From Methylotetracoccus oryzae (GTDB lineage Bacteria; Pseudomonadota; Gammaproteobacteria; Methylococcales; Methylococcaceae), in NCBI RefSeq assembly GCF_006175985.1, contig NZ_SRSH01000004.1, forward strand, positions 124,001-188,000: 64,000 nt of DNA. The letters are read 5' to 3'. A model generated the notes under the pieces. That model had not been told where the DNA came from. It saw only the letters and a list, made by a program, of their open reading frames with translations, and did no database searches. Every line of letters starts with the position of its first letter. The stretch's first letter is position 1. Below are positions 27,440-37,565 of this stretch, in pieces. The position numbers and the translations under genes were made by a program.

Positions 27440-29616
27440 AGCCCCCGCTGAGCCTGATCGTCGTCGTGCTGTTTGGCGCGATACTCGCGTCGCTGCACCT
27501 GATGAGCAACGCGACCCAGGACTCGTCGCAGCTCGGCGAGATCTACTCGAAGCTGCTGCTGATCAATACGCTCGGCTCGATCCTGCTGCTGGCGCTCGTC
27601 GTGGCGAATGTCGTCTGGCTGGTCAAGCAGTTGCGGCGGCGCGCGGCGGGTTCGGCGCTGACCGCACGGATGGTGTTCCTGTTCCTGCTGCTGACGCTGA
27701 CGCCGGCATCGATCGTCTTCTACTACTCGATGATGTTCCTGCAACGCAGCATCGACAGCTGGTTCGACGTGCGCATCGACCAGGCCATGGACGATGCACT
27801 GAAACTGGGGCAGGCCGCCGTCGACGAGCGCATCCGCGCCATTGCCAAGCAGACCGAACAGGGTGCCAAGCAACTGGAGCACGCCCCCTTGCCGGAGATG
27901 GCACTGCTGCTCGACGAGATCCGCAGCAGCGAGGAGAGCGACCTGACGATCTTCTCGAAACAGGGCCGCATCATCGCCTCGAGCAGCCCTCAGCCCAGCC
28001 TGATGATTCCCGACCTGCCCGACGCCGTCGTACTGCTCCAGGTCAAGCCCGGCAAGACCTTCACCGCGCTGGAGCCGGGGCCTGACGGACACCTTCAGGT
28101 GCGGGCACTCGCCCTGCTGGCCGACGATTCCGCTTACTACCTGCAGGCCGTGCACCCTCTTCCGCTGCGCCTGTCGCAACTGGCCGAGACGGTCGAGTCG
28201 GCCTACATCCAGATCAAGGAACTGGGGTTCCTGCGCAATTCGCTCAAGCGGAGTTTTTCGCTGACCTTGTCGCTGGTACTGCTGCTGAGTCTGCTCGCCG
28301 CGATCTGGGTGGCCTTCATCAGCATCCGCCGTCTCGTCGCGCCGGTCCGTCATCTCGCGCAAGGCACGCGCGCGGTGGCCGAAGGGCGTTACGAACAGCG
28401 CCTGCCGGTCAAACAGCGCGACGAACTCGGTTTCCTGGTGGAATCGTTCAACAGCATGACGGCCTCGCTGTCCCAGGCCCGCGACGAAGCGCACCGCTCG
28501 CGCATGGAGGTCGAACGGCAGCGCGCCTATCTGGAAACCGTCTTGGCAAATCTGTCGTCCGGGGTCATGAGCTTCGATGCACGCCTGCGCATCCTGACCG
28601 CCAATCACGCGACCGATTCGATACTGCACGCCACGCTGAGCCGTTCCGTCGGCCTGTCGATGGGCTCGATCGAGCGTCACCACCCGCATCTGGCCGACCT
28701 GCTGCGGGTGATCGAGAAGCACCTGCAAGCCACCCGCAGCGGGGTCTGGCAAGTCGAGGTCAGCCTGCCGGGACCGCAGGGAGCGCAGGAACTGCTGTGC
28801 CGGGGCACGCAGCTGTTCAGCCCGGATGGGGCCTGGCAGGGCGCGGTCGTCGTACTCGACGACGTGACTGCCCTGATCCAGGCACAGCGGCAAGCCGCCT
28901 GGAGCGAGGTGGCCCGGCGCCTGGCGCACGAGATCAAGAATCCGCTGACGCCGATCCAGTTGTCCGCCGAACGGCTGAAACTGAAGCTCGGTCCCACGCT
29001 CGGCGAAGCGGAAGCGGCATTTCTCGAACGTTCGACACGCACTATCGTGCAACAGGTGGAGGCCATGAAGACGATGGTGAATGCCTTCGCGGAGTACGCC
29101 CGACCGGCCGTCGCCCAGATCCAGCGTGTCGAGCTGAATGCACTGATCGAAGAGGTCGTTGCACTGTATCCGCCGCAGAGTGGTTTAGAATTTCATCTTG
29201 AACTGGAATCGCGGCTCCCGGCAACGCTCGCTGACCCGGGACGCATCCGGCAGGTGCTGCACAATTTGATCAAGAATGCACAGGAAGCCAGTTCCGGGAA
29301 GCCCGGTCTGATCACGATCGCCACCCGCAGCGTGGAGGGCGACGGCAACCGTTATGCGGAACTGCTGATCGGCGACAACGGCCCGGGTATACCGCCGGAT
29401 CAGGCCGACCGCATTTTTGAACCGTATGTCACTACGAAATCGAAGGGAACCGGTTTGGGTCTAGCCATAGTCAAGAAGATCATCGAAGAGCATGGCGGCC
29501 AGATCCGGCTCGAAAGCGCCGAAGCCGGCGGTGCCGCCTTCCTGATTCGGCTGCCCTCCGCCGCTCCCGCTCCGCCCCATCCACCGCGCTCTGCCCTTGA
29601 GGCCCGCCATGATTAA
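27415..29616 (+). CDS. ntrY: NtrY-type membrane histidine kinase
   Basis: A 733-residue sensor kinase. Transmembrane segments appear near the N-terminus (SLIVVVLFGAILASLHL, LGSILLLALVVANVVWLV, MVFLFLLLTLTPASIVFYY) and again after a periplasmic stretch (SLTLSLVLLLSLLAAIWVAF). A HAMP domain (RRLVAPVRHLAQGTRAVAEG), a PAS domain, a HisKA domain with phospho-acceptor His in RRLAHEIKNPLTPIQ, and an HATPase domain (NLIKNAQEA, GDNGPGIP, TGLGLAIVKKI) follow. It partners the overlapping ntrX gene. NtrYX systems affect nitrogen, respiration and envelope control; the signal here is not evident. Confidence 0.94.
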   Translation: MVFRKIRLKPPLSLIVVVLFGAILASLHLMSNATQDSSQLGEIYSKLLLINTLGSILLLALVVANVVWLVKQLRRRAAGSALTARMVFLFLLLTLTPASIVFYYSMMFLQRSIDSWFDVRIDQAMDDALKLGQAAVDERIRAIAKQTEQGAKQLEHAPLPEMALLLDEIRSSEESDLTIFSKQGRIIASSSPQPSLMIPDLPDAVVLLQVKPGKTFTALEPGPDGHLQVRALALLADDSAYYLQAVHPLPLRLSQLAETVESAYIQIKELGFLRNSLKRSFSLTLSLVLLLSLLAAIWVAFISIRRLVAPVRHLAQGTRAVAEGRYEQRLPVKQRDELGFLVESFNSMTASLSQARDEAHRSRMEVERQRAYLETVLANLSSGVMSFDARLRILTANHATDSILHATLSRSVGLSMGSIERHHPHLADLLRVIEKHLQATRSGVWQVEVSLPGPQGAQELLCRGTQLFSPDGAWQGAVVVLDDVTALIQAQRQAAWSEVARRLAHEIKNPLTPIQLSAERLKLKLGPTLGEAEAAFLERSTRTIVQQVEAMKTMVNAFAEYARPAVAQIQRVELNALIEEVVALYPPQSGLEFHLELESRLPATLADPGRIRQVLHNLIKNAQEASSGKPGLITIATRSVEGDGNRYAELLIGDNGPGIPPDQADRIFEPYVTTKSKGTGLGLAIVKKIIEEHGGQIRLESAEAGGAAFLIRLPSAAPAPPHPPRSALEARHD

Positions 29617-30973
29617 ATCGAAGATTCTGATCGTCGACGACGAACCGGATATCCGTCAGTTGCTATCGGAAATCCTCGAAGACGAGGGTTATCTCGTCAG
29701 CATCGCGGAGAGCGGCAGCGAGGCGCGCAAGCGACTCAACGAACAGCGCCCGGATCTGATCCTGCTCGACATCTGGATGCCTGACGAGGACGGCATCAGC
29801 CTGCTGAAGGACTGGCTTAAGAATGGCTACCTCGACTGCCCGGTCATCATGATGTCGGGGCATGCGACGATCGAGACCGCGGTCGAGGCCACGCGCCTGG
29901 GTGCGCACGATTTCCTCGAGAAGCCGCTGTCCATGGCAAAACTGCTCGTGACGGTGGAGCGGGCACTGGAGGCCGCGCGGCTGCGCAAGGAAAACATCGG
30001 CCTGAAGCGACGCGTCGAACCGGTCCTGGAACCGATCGGCAAGAGCGCCGCGATGGAACGCTTGAGGGAGCAGATCAAGAAACTGGCGCAGCACGATGCG
30101 CGGGTCTTGTTGGTCGGGGAGCCCGGCAGCGGCAAGGAAACCTTTGCCCGGTATCTCCACCAGATGAGTCCACGGCGCGAAGGGCCCTTCATCGATGTCG
30201 GCGTGGGTGCCTTCGCCCCGGATCATTCGGCCGTCGAGTTCTTCGGGCGGGAATCCGGCGGGCATATCCACCGCGGCTTGCTGGAACAGGCGCACGGCGG
30301 CTCGCTGTTCCTCGACGAAGTGGCCGACATGGATGGCGACACCCAGTTGCGGCTTCTGAGCGCACTCGAATCGCGCGCATTTTCGCGCATCGGCGGGAGC
30401 GACCCGATCAACGTCGACGTGCGCGTGATCGCCTCGACGCGGAAAATGCTTGAGGAAGAGGTGCGGAATGGCGTGTTCCGGCGCGACCTGCTGTATCAGT
30501 TGAATGTGGTCACGCTGAAGATCCCGCCGCTGCGGGAGCACACCGAGGATATCCCGGAACTGCTGAGCTGGTATGTCGACTACTTTGTCAGCCGCGAAAA
30601 GATTCCCTTTCGGCGCTTTCCGGTGGCGGTGCAGAACTTCCTGCGCAACTACCCCTGGCCCGGCAACATCCGGGAACTCAAGAATCTGGTGCAGCGGCTC
30701 ATGATCCTCGGGGCAGGCGAGGAAGTCTCTCTCGACGAAGTCCGCTCTGCGCTGGGCGAATCCCTGAACGTCGCCAACATCCAGGGGCAACCGGACTTTT
30801 TCGGACTGCCGCTCAAGGAGGCACGCGACAAATTCGAGAAGGCCTATCTGGAATACCATCTCGAGAAATACAGCGGCAATGTAGCGCGCCTGTCTCAGGC
30901 GATCGGTCTCGAACGGACGCATCTGTACCGTAAACTGAACTCGCTCGGCGTCAACTTCAAGGATCGGCGATGA
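29609..30973 (+). CDS. ntrX: NtrX-type response regulator without a GAFTGA loop
   Basis: A 454-residue NtrC-family regulator. The receiver domain has the acidic pocket (VDDEPD), phospho-acceptor Asp in LILLDIWMPDEDG and the switch Lys in EKPLS. The AAA+ domain has Walker A GEPGSGKE and Walker B GGSLFLDEVADM. The sigma-54 contact motif GAFTGA, expected between them, is replaced by FFGRESGGHIHRGLLE, as in known NtrX proteins. A Fis-type HTH ends the protein (GNVARLSQAIGLERTHLYRKL). The start at ATG 29609 overlaps the kinase gene by 8 bp. It probably regulates sigma-70 promoters directly. Confidence 0.93.
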   Translation: MIKSKILIVDDEPDIRQLLSEILEDEGYLVSIAESGSEARKRLNEQRPDLILLDIWMPDEDGISLLKDWLKNGYLDCPVIMMSGHATIETAVEATRLGAHDFLEKPLSMAKLLVTVERALEAARLRKENIGLKRRVEPVLEPIGKSAAMERLREQIKKLAQHDARVLLVGEPGSGKETFARYLHQMSPRREGPFIDVGVGAFAPDHSAVEFFGRESGGHIHRGLLEQAHGGSLFLDEVADMDGDTQLRLLSALESRAFSRIGGSDPINVDVRVIASTRKMLEEEVRNGVFRRDLLYQLNVVTLKIPPLREHTEDIPELLSWYVDYFVSREKIPFRRFPVAVQNFLRNYPWPGNIRELKNLVQRLMILGAGEEVSLDEVRSALGESLNVANIQGQPDFFGLPLKEARDKFEKAYLEYHLEKYSGNVARLSQAIGLERTHLYRKLNSLGVNFKDRR

Positions 30974-31022
30974 CCCGGCATCCGGCACCTTGCCAGGGGC
31001 CGCTGGCCTTCATCACTCATTC

Positions 31023-32411
31023 ATGAAAATCATAATCTTGGGTGCCGGCCAGGTCGGCACCAGCGTGCTCGCCAGCCTGGCCAGCGAACGCAACGACATT
31101 ACGGTGGTCGACACCCAGTCGCATCTGCTGCGCGATCTCCAGGACCGCTACGACATCGGCATCGTCCAGGGCAATGCCGCGCATCCGACGGTGCTCAAAC
31201 GCGCGGGCGGCGAGGAAACCGACATGCTGATCGCCGTCACCAGCGACGACGAAACCAACATGCTCGCCTGCCAGATCGCCGACGCGCTGTTCAAGATCCC
31301 GAAGAAGATCGCGCGCGTCCGTGCCATCGAGTACCTGAGCTATCCGGAGCTGTTCGCCGGCGACGCGATCCCCATCGACGTTGTCATCAGTCCCGAAAAG
31401 ATCATCACGGAGTTCATCGAACGTCTTCTGGAATATCCCGGCGCGTCCCAAATTCTCGATTTCGCCGACGGCAAGGTGCGCCTCGGCTCGGTGCGGGCCC
31501 TGCGCGGTGGGCCATTGGTGGGGCGCGAAATCCGCGAGCTGCACCAGCATATGCCGAACGTGCATGCGCGGATCACGGCCATCTTCCGCCAAGGAAAGCC
31601 GATCATTCCCAACGGACGCGTCACGATCGAAGTCAATGACGAGGTGTTCTTCATCGCATCGAGCGAAGAGATCAAGGACGTCATGAGCGAACTGCGCGAA
31701 TTGGAGAAGCCTTACAAGCGACTGATGTTCGCCGGCGGCGGTCATATCGGAAAGCGCGTGGCGCTGGCGCTGGAGAACGACTATCAGGTCAAGGTCATCG
31801 AGAAGGATCCCAAACGCGCGAAGAAGATCGCCAGCGAGCTGACCAACACCGTGGTACTGCTGGGTGACGCGTCGGACAAGGAGTTGCTCCTCAGTGAGAA
31901 CATCGAGAATACCGATGTCTTCTGCGCGATCACAAACGACGACGAGGCGAACATCCTGTCCGCGATGCTGGCCAAGCGGCTGGGGGCGCGGCGGGTGATC
32001 GCGCTGATCAACAAGACGGCGTATGCCGACATCATCGATTCGCAACTGGTCGATCTGGTGATCTCGCCGCAGCAATCGACGATCGGCGCCCTGCTGCGCC
32101 ACATTCGGCGCTGCGATGCGGCCCGGGTCTACTCGCTGCGCCATGGCGCAGCGGAAGCGATCGAAGCCATCGCCCACGGCACACCGGGCATCTCCAAGGT
32201 CGTCGGCATCCCGATTGACCGGATCAAGATCCCGCCCGGCGTCGTGATGGGCGCACTGGTGCGCGGGGATGAAGTCATCCAGGTGCATCACGACACCGTG
32301 ATACAGGATGGCGACCACGTCATCATCTTCCTGCTCGACAAGAAGCTCATCCCGGTCATCGAACAGCTGTTCCAGGTCGACGATCTTTCGGCTCAGGCCC
32401 GGACTGCGTGA
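31023..32411 (+). CDS. trkA: Trk potassium transporter regulatory subunit TrkA
   Basis: A 462-residue cytoplasmic NAD-binding subunit of the Trk potassium uptake system. It has the tandem layout of two RCK_N Rossmann domains (MKIIILGAGQVGTSVLASLA and LMFAGGGHIGKRVALALE), each followed by an RCK_C domain. ATG 31023 opens the first Rossmann motif; the frame is open upstream to 30990 without conserved content. It follows ntrX by about 50 bp, a frequent arrangement. The channel subunit TrkH is not in the window. Confidence 0.95.
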   Translation: MKIIILGAGQVGTSVLASLASERNDITVVDTQSHLLRDLQDRYDIGIVQGNAAHPTVLKRAGGEETDMLIAVTSDDETNMLACQIADALFKIPKKIARVRAIEYLSYPELFAGDAIPIDVVISPEKIITEFIERLLEYPGASQILDFADGKVRLGSVRALRGGPLVGREIRELHQHMPNVHARITAIFRQGKPIIPNGRVTIEVNDEVFFIASSEEIKDVMSELRELEKPYKRLMFAGGGHIGKRVALALENDYQVKVIEKDPKRAKKIASELTNTVVLLGDASDKELLLSENIENTDVFCAITNDDEANILSAMLAKRLGARRVIALINKTAYADIIDSQLVDLVISPQQSTIGALLRHIRRCDAARVYSLRHGAAEAIEAIAHGTPGISKVVGIPIDRIKIPPGVVMGALVRGDEVIQVHHDTVIQDGDHVIIFLLDKKLIPVIEQLFQVDDLSAQARTA

Positions 32412-33019
32412 GCGAAGCGCTGCTCGACGCGTGGAACGAGCGCTACCGGGCACGAGGGGGCTCCCCTTCGGAAGCCTGCCGCGTGTTGGTGGACAATGCG
32501 CATTTGCTCCCGCCTGGCGGTGAGGCGCTCGATCTGGCCTGCGGGACCGGGGGCAACGCGCTGTTCCTCGCGCGACGCGGTCTGACGGTGTATGCCTGGG
32601 ACCTTGCACTGAATGCGGTGAACGCATTGCGCAGCGCAGCCAGGCTCGAGGCGTCGGCGATCCATGCCCAGGCCTGCGATATCGATACGGTGGCCTGGTC
32701 AGCTGACCGCTTCGACGTCATCGTGGTCTCCCGTTATCTGGACCGGGCGCTGGCGCCGCACTTGTGCGACAGCCTCCGGCCTGGCGGGCTGCTGTTCTAC
32801 CAGACCTTCACGGCGGCCAAGCTGGACGCAGCCGGACCGCGGAACCCGGCTTTCCTGCTGGACGACAACGAACTGTTGGCGCTGTTCGGGAGTCTGAAAG
32901 TGCGGTATTACCGGGAGGACAGTCGCTGCGGAGACCTGGCGGTCGGGCTCCGCAACGAAGCCTATTTCGTTGGACAAAAGGCGGCGGCGGACCGTGCCGC
33001 GCCTGCGGAGGATGCATGA
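32408..33019 (+). CDS. Class I SAM-dependent methyltransferase
   Basis: A 203-residue protein of the methyltransferase superfamily (TehB/UbiE-like). Motif I is LDLACGTGGNALFLA, followed by the acidic second motif VYAWDLALNAV and a motif near FDVIVVSRYLDRAL. The substrate is unknown. It starts at GTG 32408, overlapping the trkA stop, and its own stop overlaps the rhodanese start, so trkA, this gene and the rhodanese gene are translationally coupled. Confidence 0.85.
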   Translation: MSEALLDAWNERYRARGGSPSEACRVLVDNAHLLPPGGEALDLACGTGGNALFLARRGLTVYAWDLALNAVNALRSAARLEASAIHAQACDIDTVAWSADRFDVIVVSRYLDRALAPHLCDSLRPGGLLFYQTFTAAKLDAAGPRNPAFLLDDNELLALFGSLKVRYYREDSRCGDLAVGLRNEAYFVGQKAAADRAAPAEDA

Positions 33020-33411
33020 CCACGATTCGTTCCCTGAATCCCGGAAGCGCCTGGCGACAGATTCAGGCCGAAGCCGGCAGTGTTTTGATCGACGTTCGTG
33101 ACCCGGTGGAATTCGCCTTTGTGGGTCACCCTGTGGGTGCGGTCAATGTTCCGTGGAAAATGGCGCCCGACTGGCGCCCCAATCCTCAGTTCATCGAGCG
33201 CGTGCGCCAACTGGGCGGCGCGGATACGCCCCTGTTCCTGCTGTGCCGCAGCGGTCAGCGCTCGCTGGACGCCGCGAAGGCACTGGCCGAGTCGGGCTAC
33301 CGCAACCTGACCAATATCGAGGAAGGCTTCGAAGGTCCGCTGGATGCCAACGGACACCGGGGTACACTGGGAGGCTGGCGCTGTGCCGGCCTGCCCTGGG
33401 AGCAGAGCTGA
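33016..33411 (+). CDS. Single-domain rhodanese-like sulfurtransferase
   Basis: A 131-residue rhodanese domain with the opening VLIDVRDPVEFAFVGHPVGA and an active-site Cys loop CRSGQRS, as in thiosulfate sulfurtransferases. No signal peptide is visible, so it is probably cytoplasmic. The ATG at 33016 overlaps the stop of the methyltransferase gene. The physiological sulfur donor cannot be inferred. Confidence 0.92.
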   Translation: MTTIRSLNPGSAWRQIQAEAGSVLIDVRDPVEFAFVGHPVGAVNVPWKMAPDWRPNPQFIERVRQLGGADTPLFLLCRSGQRSLDAAKALAESGYRNLTNIEEGFEGPLDANGHRGTLGGWRCAGLPWEQS

Positions 33412-33513
33412 GCCCCGACATTCAGGAATCGTGTCGATTCGAGGGGCTCCATCGAACGGCTGTAACGGTAGGCGGGTATCAATCCGGGAAACCAACAACT
33501 CCCGGAAAACCCG

Positions 33514-34224
33514 ATGCAAGCTGCCGCTCTCACTGTCGTCGTCCCAACCCGCAACGAGGAGCGCAACCTACCTCGTTTTCTCGCATCGCTGCCGCGGGAA
33601 CTGCCCTTGATCGTCGTCGACGCGAGCACCGACCGGACGGCGGAGCTTGCGGTCGCACGGCGGCCCGACCATACCCTGGTGATCAGATGCGGCTGCGCCA
33701 TCGCGGAAGCCCGGCAGATTGGGGCCGAGGCGGCACGTACCGAGTGGGTGTTGTTCACCGACGCCGATGTCGTGTTCCCGCCCACGTTTTTCTTGCGCCT
33801 GGCGCGCCAGCTGCGAGACGCTGATTGCGTCTACGGCAGCAAACTCTCTAGGGACACGTATCGGCGTTATTACCGTGCCTTCAGTCAGGGTCAGCGGCTG
33901 TTGGACTCCCTCGGGATTCCCTCGGCCACCGGCTCGAATCTCGCATTGCGCCGGCGCGTACTGCTGCACGTTGGCGGCTTCGATCGGCAACTGGTATGCA
34001 ACGAGGACTCGGAACTGGTGTGGCGCGTGAAGCGGGCCGGGTTCCGGACCCGTTTCGCCGCAGACACGCCGGTTTATGCGACGGACCATCGGCGCCTGCG
34101 GCGCGGTCGTTTGCGCAAGACCGCCCACTCGCTCCTGCGTTGCATGCTGCTGTATGCCGATCTACTCCCGCCGGCCTGGCGGGCCAGCGACTGGGGCTAC
34201 TGGTCGCGCCAGCGGACCGACTGA
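33514..34224 (+). CDS. Family 2 glycosyltransferase
   Basis: A 236-residue GT-A-fold protein with the nucleotide-sugar opening LTVVVPTRNEERNLPRFL, a DxD-like acidic motif FTDADVVFP and a downstream CNEDSELVWRVKRAGFRT block typical of GT2 enzymes. No membrane segment is obvious. It lies 102 bp after the rhodanese gene on the same strand and before typA. The acceptor and sugar are unknown. Confidence 0.85.
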   Translation: MQAAALTVVVPTRNEERNLPRFLASLPRELPLIVVDASTDRTAELAVARRPDHTLVIRCGCAIAEARQIGAEAARTEWVLFTDADVVFPPTFFLRLARQLRDADCVYGSKLSRDTYRRYYRAFSQGQRLLDSLGIPSATGSNLALRRRVLLHVGGFDRQLVCNEDSELVWRVKRAGFRTRFAADTPVYATDHRRLRRGRLRKTAHSLLRCMLLYADLLPPAWRASDWGYWSRQRTD

Positions 34225-34327
34225 ACCGAAAGCGTGGAGGCGACCCAAGCGGTCAGGCGTACTGAGGGTGATAGCGCCCAGCACCTCCCCCAACAGACGC
34301 CCGTCGCACACTCGACCGTCCCCGCAT

Positions 34328-34357
34328 TTGTTCTTGACCCACGCTCGCTGTTATGAT
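34328..34357 (+). promoter_or_regulatory. Candidate promoter of typA
   Basis: TTGTTC (34328-34333) and TATGAT (34352-34357) are 18 bp apart and end 39 bp before the typA ATG. The -10 is good and the -35 is weak. Confidence 0.35.
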
Positions 34358-34396
34358 TAGCAGTTTTTCCTGACTCCCTACCCGGCACCCCTCCTC

Positions 34397-36226
34397 ATGT
34401 TGGAACACTTACGCAATATCGCGATCATCGCACATGTCGATCACGGCAAGACTACGCTGGTCGACAAGCTCCTGCAGCAATCCGGCACCTTTGCGGCTCA
34501 CGAGCGACTCGAGGAACGGGTCATGGACTCGAACGCTCTCGAAAAGGAGCGCGGCATCACGATTCTGGCCAAGAACACCTCGCTTAACTGGGGGGATTAC
34601 CGGATCAATATCGTAGACACCCCGGGCCATGCCGACTTTGGCGGCGAAGTGGAACGGGTGCTGTCGATGGTCGATTGTGTGCTCTTGCTGGTCGACGCGG
34701 TCGATGGACCAATGCCGCAGACCCGCTTCGTCACACAGAAGGCCTTCTCACTCGGCCTCAAGCCTATCGTCGTGATCAACAAGATCGACCGCCCGGGCGC
34801 GCGCCCCGATTGGGTCGTGGACCAGACCTTCGACCTGTTCGACCGCCTGGGCGCGACCGAGGAACAGCTGGACTTTCCGATCGTCTACGCCTCGGCATTA
34901 CACGGCTACGCGGGCTTCAGCCCCGACATCCGCGAGGGCGACCTGACGCCGCTGTTCCAGACCATCGTGGACAAGGTCCATCCGCCCGCCGTCAACCCTG
35001 AGGGCGCCTTCCAGATGCAGATCAGCAGCCTGGACTACAACACCTACGTCGGCGTCATTGGTATCGGCCGTGTACAGCGCGGCCGCATTCAGTCGAACAC
35101 GCCGATCACGGTGATCAGCCGGGATGGCAGCACCCGCAATGCCCGGATCCTCCAGATCCTTTCCTTCCGCGGCTTGCAACGGGTCGAGGTCGGCGAGGCC
35201 GGAGCGGGCGACATCATCGCGATCACCGGCGTGGAGACGCTCGACATCTCCGACACGCTGTGTGCACCCGACACGCCCGAGGCGCTGCCGGCGCTGGCCG
35301 TCGACGAGCCCACAGTCAGCATGACTTTCCAAGTCAACAAGTCGCCTTTCGCCGGCCGCGAAGGCAAGTTCCTCACCTCCCGACAGATTCGGGAGCGCCT
35401 CCTGCGCGAGTTGAAGCACAACGTCGCATTGCGGGTCGAGGAAACGGAGGATCCAGACAAATTCAAGGTCTCCGGCCGGGGGGAGCTGCACCTGTCGATC
35501 CTGATCGAGAACATGCGGCGAGAAGGCTATGAACTCGGCGTATCGCGTCCCGAGGTCATCCTCAAGGAGGTCGATGGTGAGACCTGCGAGCCCTACGAGT
35601 TCGTGACCCTCGAGGTGGAAGAAACCCATCAGGGCGCCGTCATGGAGAAACTGGGCTCGCGCAAGGCGGACCTCCTGAGCATGCTTCCCGACGGCCAAGG
35701 CCGCGTGCGCCTCGAGTATATGGTGCCGTCACGCGGACTCATCGGCTTTCAGACCGAGTTCCTCAGCACCACTTCAGGCAGCGGGCTCTTCTATCACGTC
35801 TTCGACCACTACGGTCCGATGAAGAAGGGCGACCTCGGCAGCCGGACGAACGGCGTGCTCATCTCGAACGTCGAAGGCAAGGCCCTGGCTTTCGCGCTGT
35901 TCAATCTACAGGAACGGGGGCGCCTGTTCGTGGAACATGGCGTGGATGTCTATGAAGGGATGCTGGTGGGCATTCACTCGCGATCCAACGATCTGGTCGT
36001 GAACCCGACGAAGGCCAAGCAGCTGACGAATATCCGCGCCGCGGGCAGCGACGAGAATATTCTGTTAACTCCGCCGATCCGCTTCAGCCTGGAGCAGGCA
36101 CTGGAATTCATCGATGAGGACGAGTTGGTCGAGGTAACCCCTAAAACCATTCGTCTCCGTAAAAAGCTGCTGCTCGAACACGAGCGCAAGAAAGCTTCGC
36201 GTAGCGCTGCGGCCGCCGAGGGCTGA
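34397..36226 (+). CDS. typA: Translational GTPase TypA/BipA
   Basis: A 609-residue ribosome-binding GTPase. G-domain motifs include [15 protein letters not shown] (P-loop), ERGITI (switch I), [14 protein letters not shown] (G3) and NKIDRPGA (G4). EF-G-like domains follow, and the family-specific C-terminal domain contains [13 protein letters not shown] and [12 protein letters not shown]. The protein helps ribosome assembly and translation under stress or cold. It ends 59 bp before a large hairpin shared with the convergent Calx-beta gene. Confidence 0.97.
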   Translation: MLEHLRNIAIIAHVDHGKTTLVDKLLQQSGTFAAHERLEERVMDSNALEKERGITILAKNTSLNWGDYRINIVDTPGHADFGGEVERVLSMVDCVLLLVDAVDGPMPQTRFVTQKAFSLGLKPIVVINKIDRPGARPDWVVDQTFDLFDRLGATEEQLDFPIVYASALHGYAGFSPDIREGDLTPLFQTIVDKVHPPAVNPEGAFQMQISSLDYNTYVGVIGIGRVQRGRIQSNTPITVISRDGSTRNARILQILSFRGLQRVEVGEAGAGDIIAITGVETLDISDTLCAPDTPEALPALAVDEPTVSMTFQVNKSPFAGREGKFLTSRQIRERLLRELKHNVALRVEETEDPDKFKVSGRGELHLSILIENMRREGYELGVSRPEVILKEVDGETCEPYEFVTLEVEETHQGAVMEKLGSRKADLLSMLPDGQGRVRLEYMVPSRGLIGFQTEFLSTTSGSGLFYHVFDHYGPMKKGDLGSRTNGVLISNVEGKALAFALFNLQERGRLFVEHGVDVYEGMLVGIHSRSNDLVVNPTKAKQLTNIRAAGSDENILLTPPIRFSLEQALEFIDEDELVEVTPKTIRLRKKLLLEHERKKASRSAAAAEG

Positions 36227-36284
36227 ACCGCCTGGAGTGGCAGAACGAGCGGATGGCTCTGAATAGGGGACTGCGGGGTTCCAG

Positions 36285-36317
36285 GCGCGGGGCATGCATC
36301 AAGAGCATGCCCCGCGC
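36285..36317. terminator. Perfect 13-bp hairpin between convergent genes
   Basis: GCGCGGGGCATGC and GCATGCCCCGCGC pair perfectly around a 7-nt loop, between typA (plus) and the Calx-beta gene (minus). There is no T-run on either side. The location suits a bidirectional transcription barrier. Confidence 0.6.
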
Positions 36318-36346
36318 TGCCGGGACTTGCGAGCTGCGCTGAACGG

Positions 36347-37213
36347 CTACTCGTTACTGTTGATCGTCACAGTCGCCGCCTTGAGCTTGCCGGCAATCTG
36401 ATATCCCGGGCCGGCGACCAAGGTCGCAATGACGGTCTCAGACTTCTCCTTTACGGCATCGTCAACCGGCGTAATGACCAGCGCGACTGATCTTTTCCCC
36501 GACGGAATAGTCACCGATCCGCTCAGGGGCAGACTTTCGTTATAGTCGACGCCGTTTCCTGCGGTTCCGGTTATTTGGTAGTTCACCGCCAAGGGGCCAG
36601 TGATAGCTCCGAGTTCCCGGGTGATCTCGAACACGGCAGTCGAGGAGAAGCTCTCGGAAGCCACATTGTCCGGGGCGGAAATCTTGACCGCTGGCTGATT
36701 CACGTCGTAGCCGTGTAGCTGTACCGCGTCTATCTCATCCCAAGCGGAAGGAGTGGCGTCGGTATCCACATGCACGCGCACCCCGTTTACCCGATAGGTA
36801 GTGCTTGGCCAAGCAAGAAAGAAGTTGGCCAGGGTGCCCGGCTTGCTCGGATCCGTACCGGTCCACACCGTGTGCCACACCCCTCCCGTATCCCTCACAT
36901 CCACCTTGTAGACGAATCCGGTCCCCAAGGTTTCACGAATGGTCGCGCCGTAGGCGTATACCGACGTCGCATAGCCGAGACTGATCGATTCCTTAGTGCC
37001 GCTTGGGCTGCTGGGCGCCCACGCCTTGGGATTGTCACCATACGCCGGGACGTCAGGCGCACCCAACGCCTGGATAGATCCCCAATTCGTCGCACTGAAC
37101 TCGGAAGTGAAGCCGAGAACGGAGCCTGCCCACTGATCCAAGGGAGCGGCGCGTACGGACGCGACTGCGGCCAGGCTGAGTGCGGGTACCAGCAAATTCC
37201 TGAACAGTTTCAT
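36347..37213 (-). CDS. Secreted protein with sugar-binding-like and Calx-beta domains
   Basis: A 288-residue exported protein. The signal peptide (LLVPALSLAAVASVRAAP) is followed by a domain of about 150 residues with a discoidin/galactose-binding-like pattern (IQALGAPDVPAYGDNPKAWAP...WDEIDAVQLHG). A C-terminal Calx-beta-type domain includes SSTAVFEITRELG and GNGVDYNESLPLSGSVTIPSG. Calx-beta domains often bind calcium and occur in surface proteins. A good Shine-Dalgarno (GGAGAAG) precedes ATG 37213. It lies just downstream of pmoCAB on the same strand but beyond the pmo terminator. Confidence 0.85.
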   Translation of the reverse strand: MKLFRNLLVPALSLAAVASVRAAPLDQWAGSVLGFTSEFSATNWGSIQALGAPDVPAYGDNPKAWAPSSPSGTKESISLGYATSVYAYGATIRETLGTGFVYKVDVRDTGGVWHTVWTGTDPSKPGTLANFFLAWPSTTYRVNGVRVHVDTDATPSAWDEIDAVQLHGYDVNQPAVKISAPDNVASESFSSTAVFEITRELGAITGPLAVNYQITGTAGNGVDYNESLPLSGSVTIPSGKRSVALVITPVDDAVKEKSETVIATLVAGPGYQIAGKLKAATVTINSNE

Positions 37214-37488
37214 CGTCTTCTCCGGATAGATCGTATCGAAGGCGGCTGCCGACCGAACAGCTCACATGATGCGTTCCGCAGGGAAAGAAGAGCGTGACGG
37301 TTCGGCCTGGGTTACCACAACCATAATGGGCTGAACGACTTCGTTCTAACCCTGACGGCGGATAGTACTGTGCGCAGGATGGGCGTTACATACGTACTTC
37401 CACGTAATTTCAGAACTCTTGCCCCTCAAGGGAGAGGACGGCAGAGCCTTTAGCGGCCGACTGAGGGATCTTCCCCGTGTTTTCGGCA
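37214..37488. other. Intergenic region between pmo terminator and Calx-beta gene
   Basis: About 275 bp upstream of the Calx-beta gene that contain no ORF worth reporting. No convincing promoter pair was seen. Confidence 0.5.
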
Positions 37489-37527
37489 ATAAAAAACCCC
37501 CGGGGGGCTTGCGCCCACCGGGGGTTC
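37489..37527 (-). terminator. Rho-independent terminator of pmoCAB
   Basis: On the minus strand, a GC-rich hairpin (CCCCCGGTGGGC, loop CAAG, then CCCCCCGGGGG) runs into TTTTTTATT, 39 bp after the pmoB stop. It is a strong intrinsic terminator closing the operon. Confidence 0.92.
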
Positions 37528-37565
37528 AGGTCACCCCGCCCGTCGCCGGGCGGTGTGCGCCGTTC

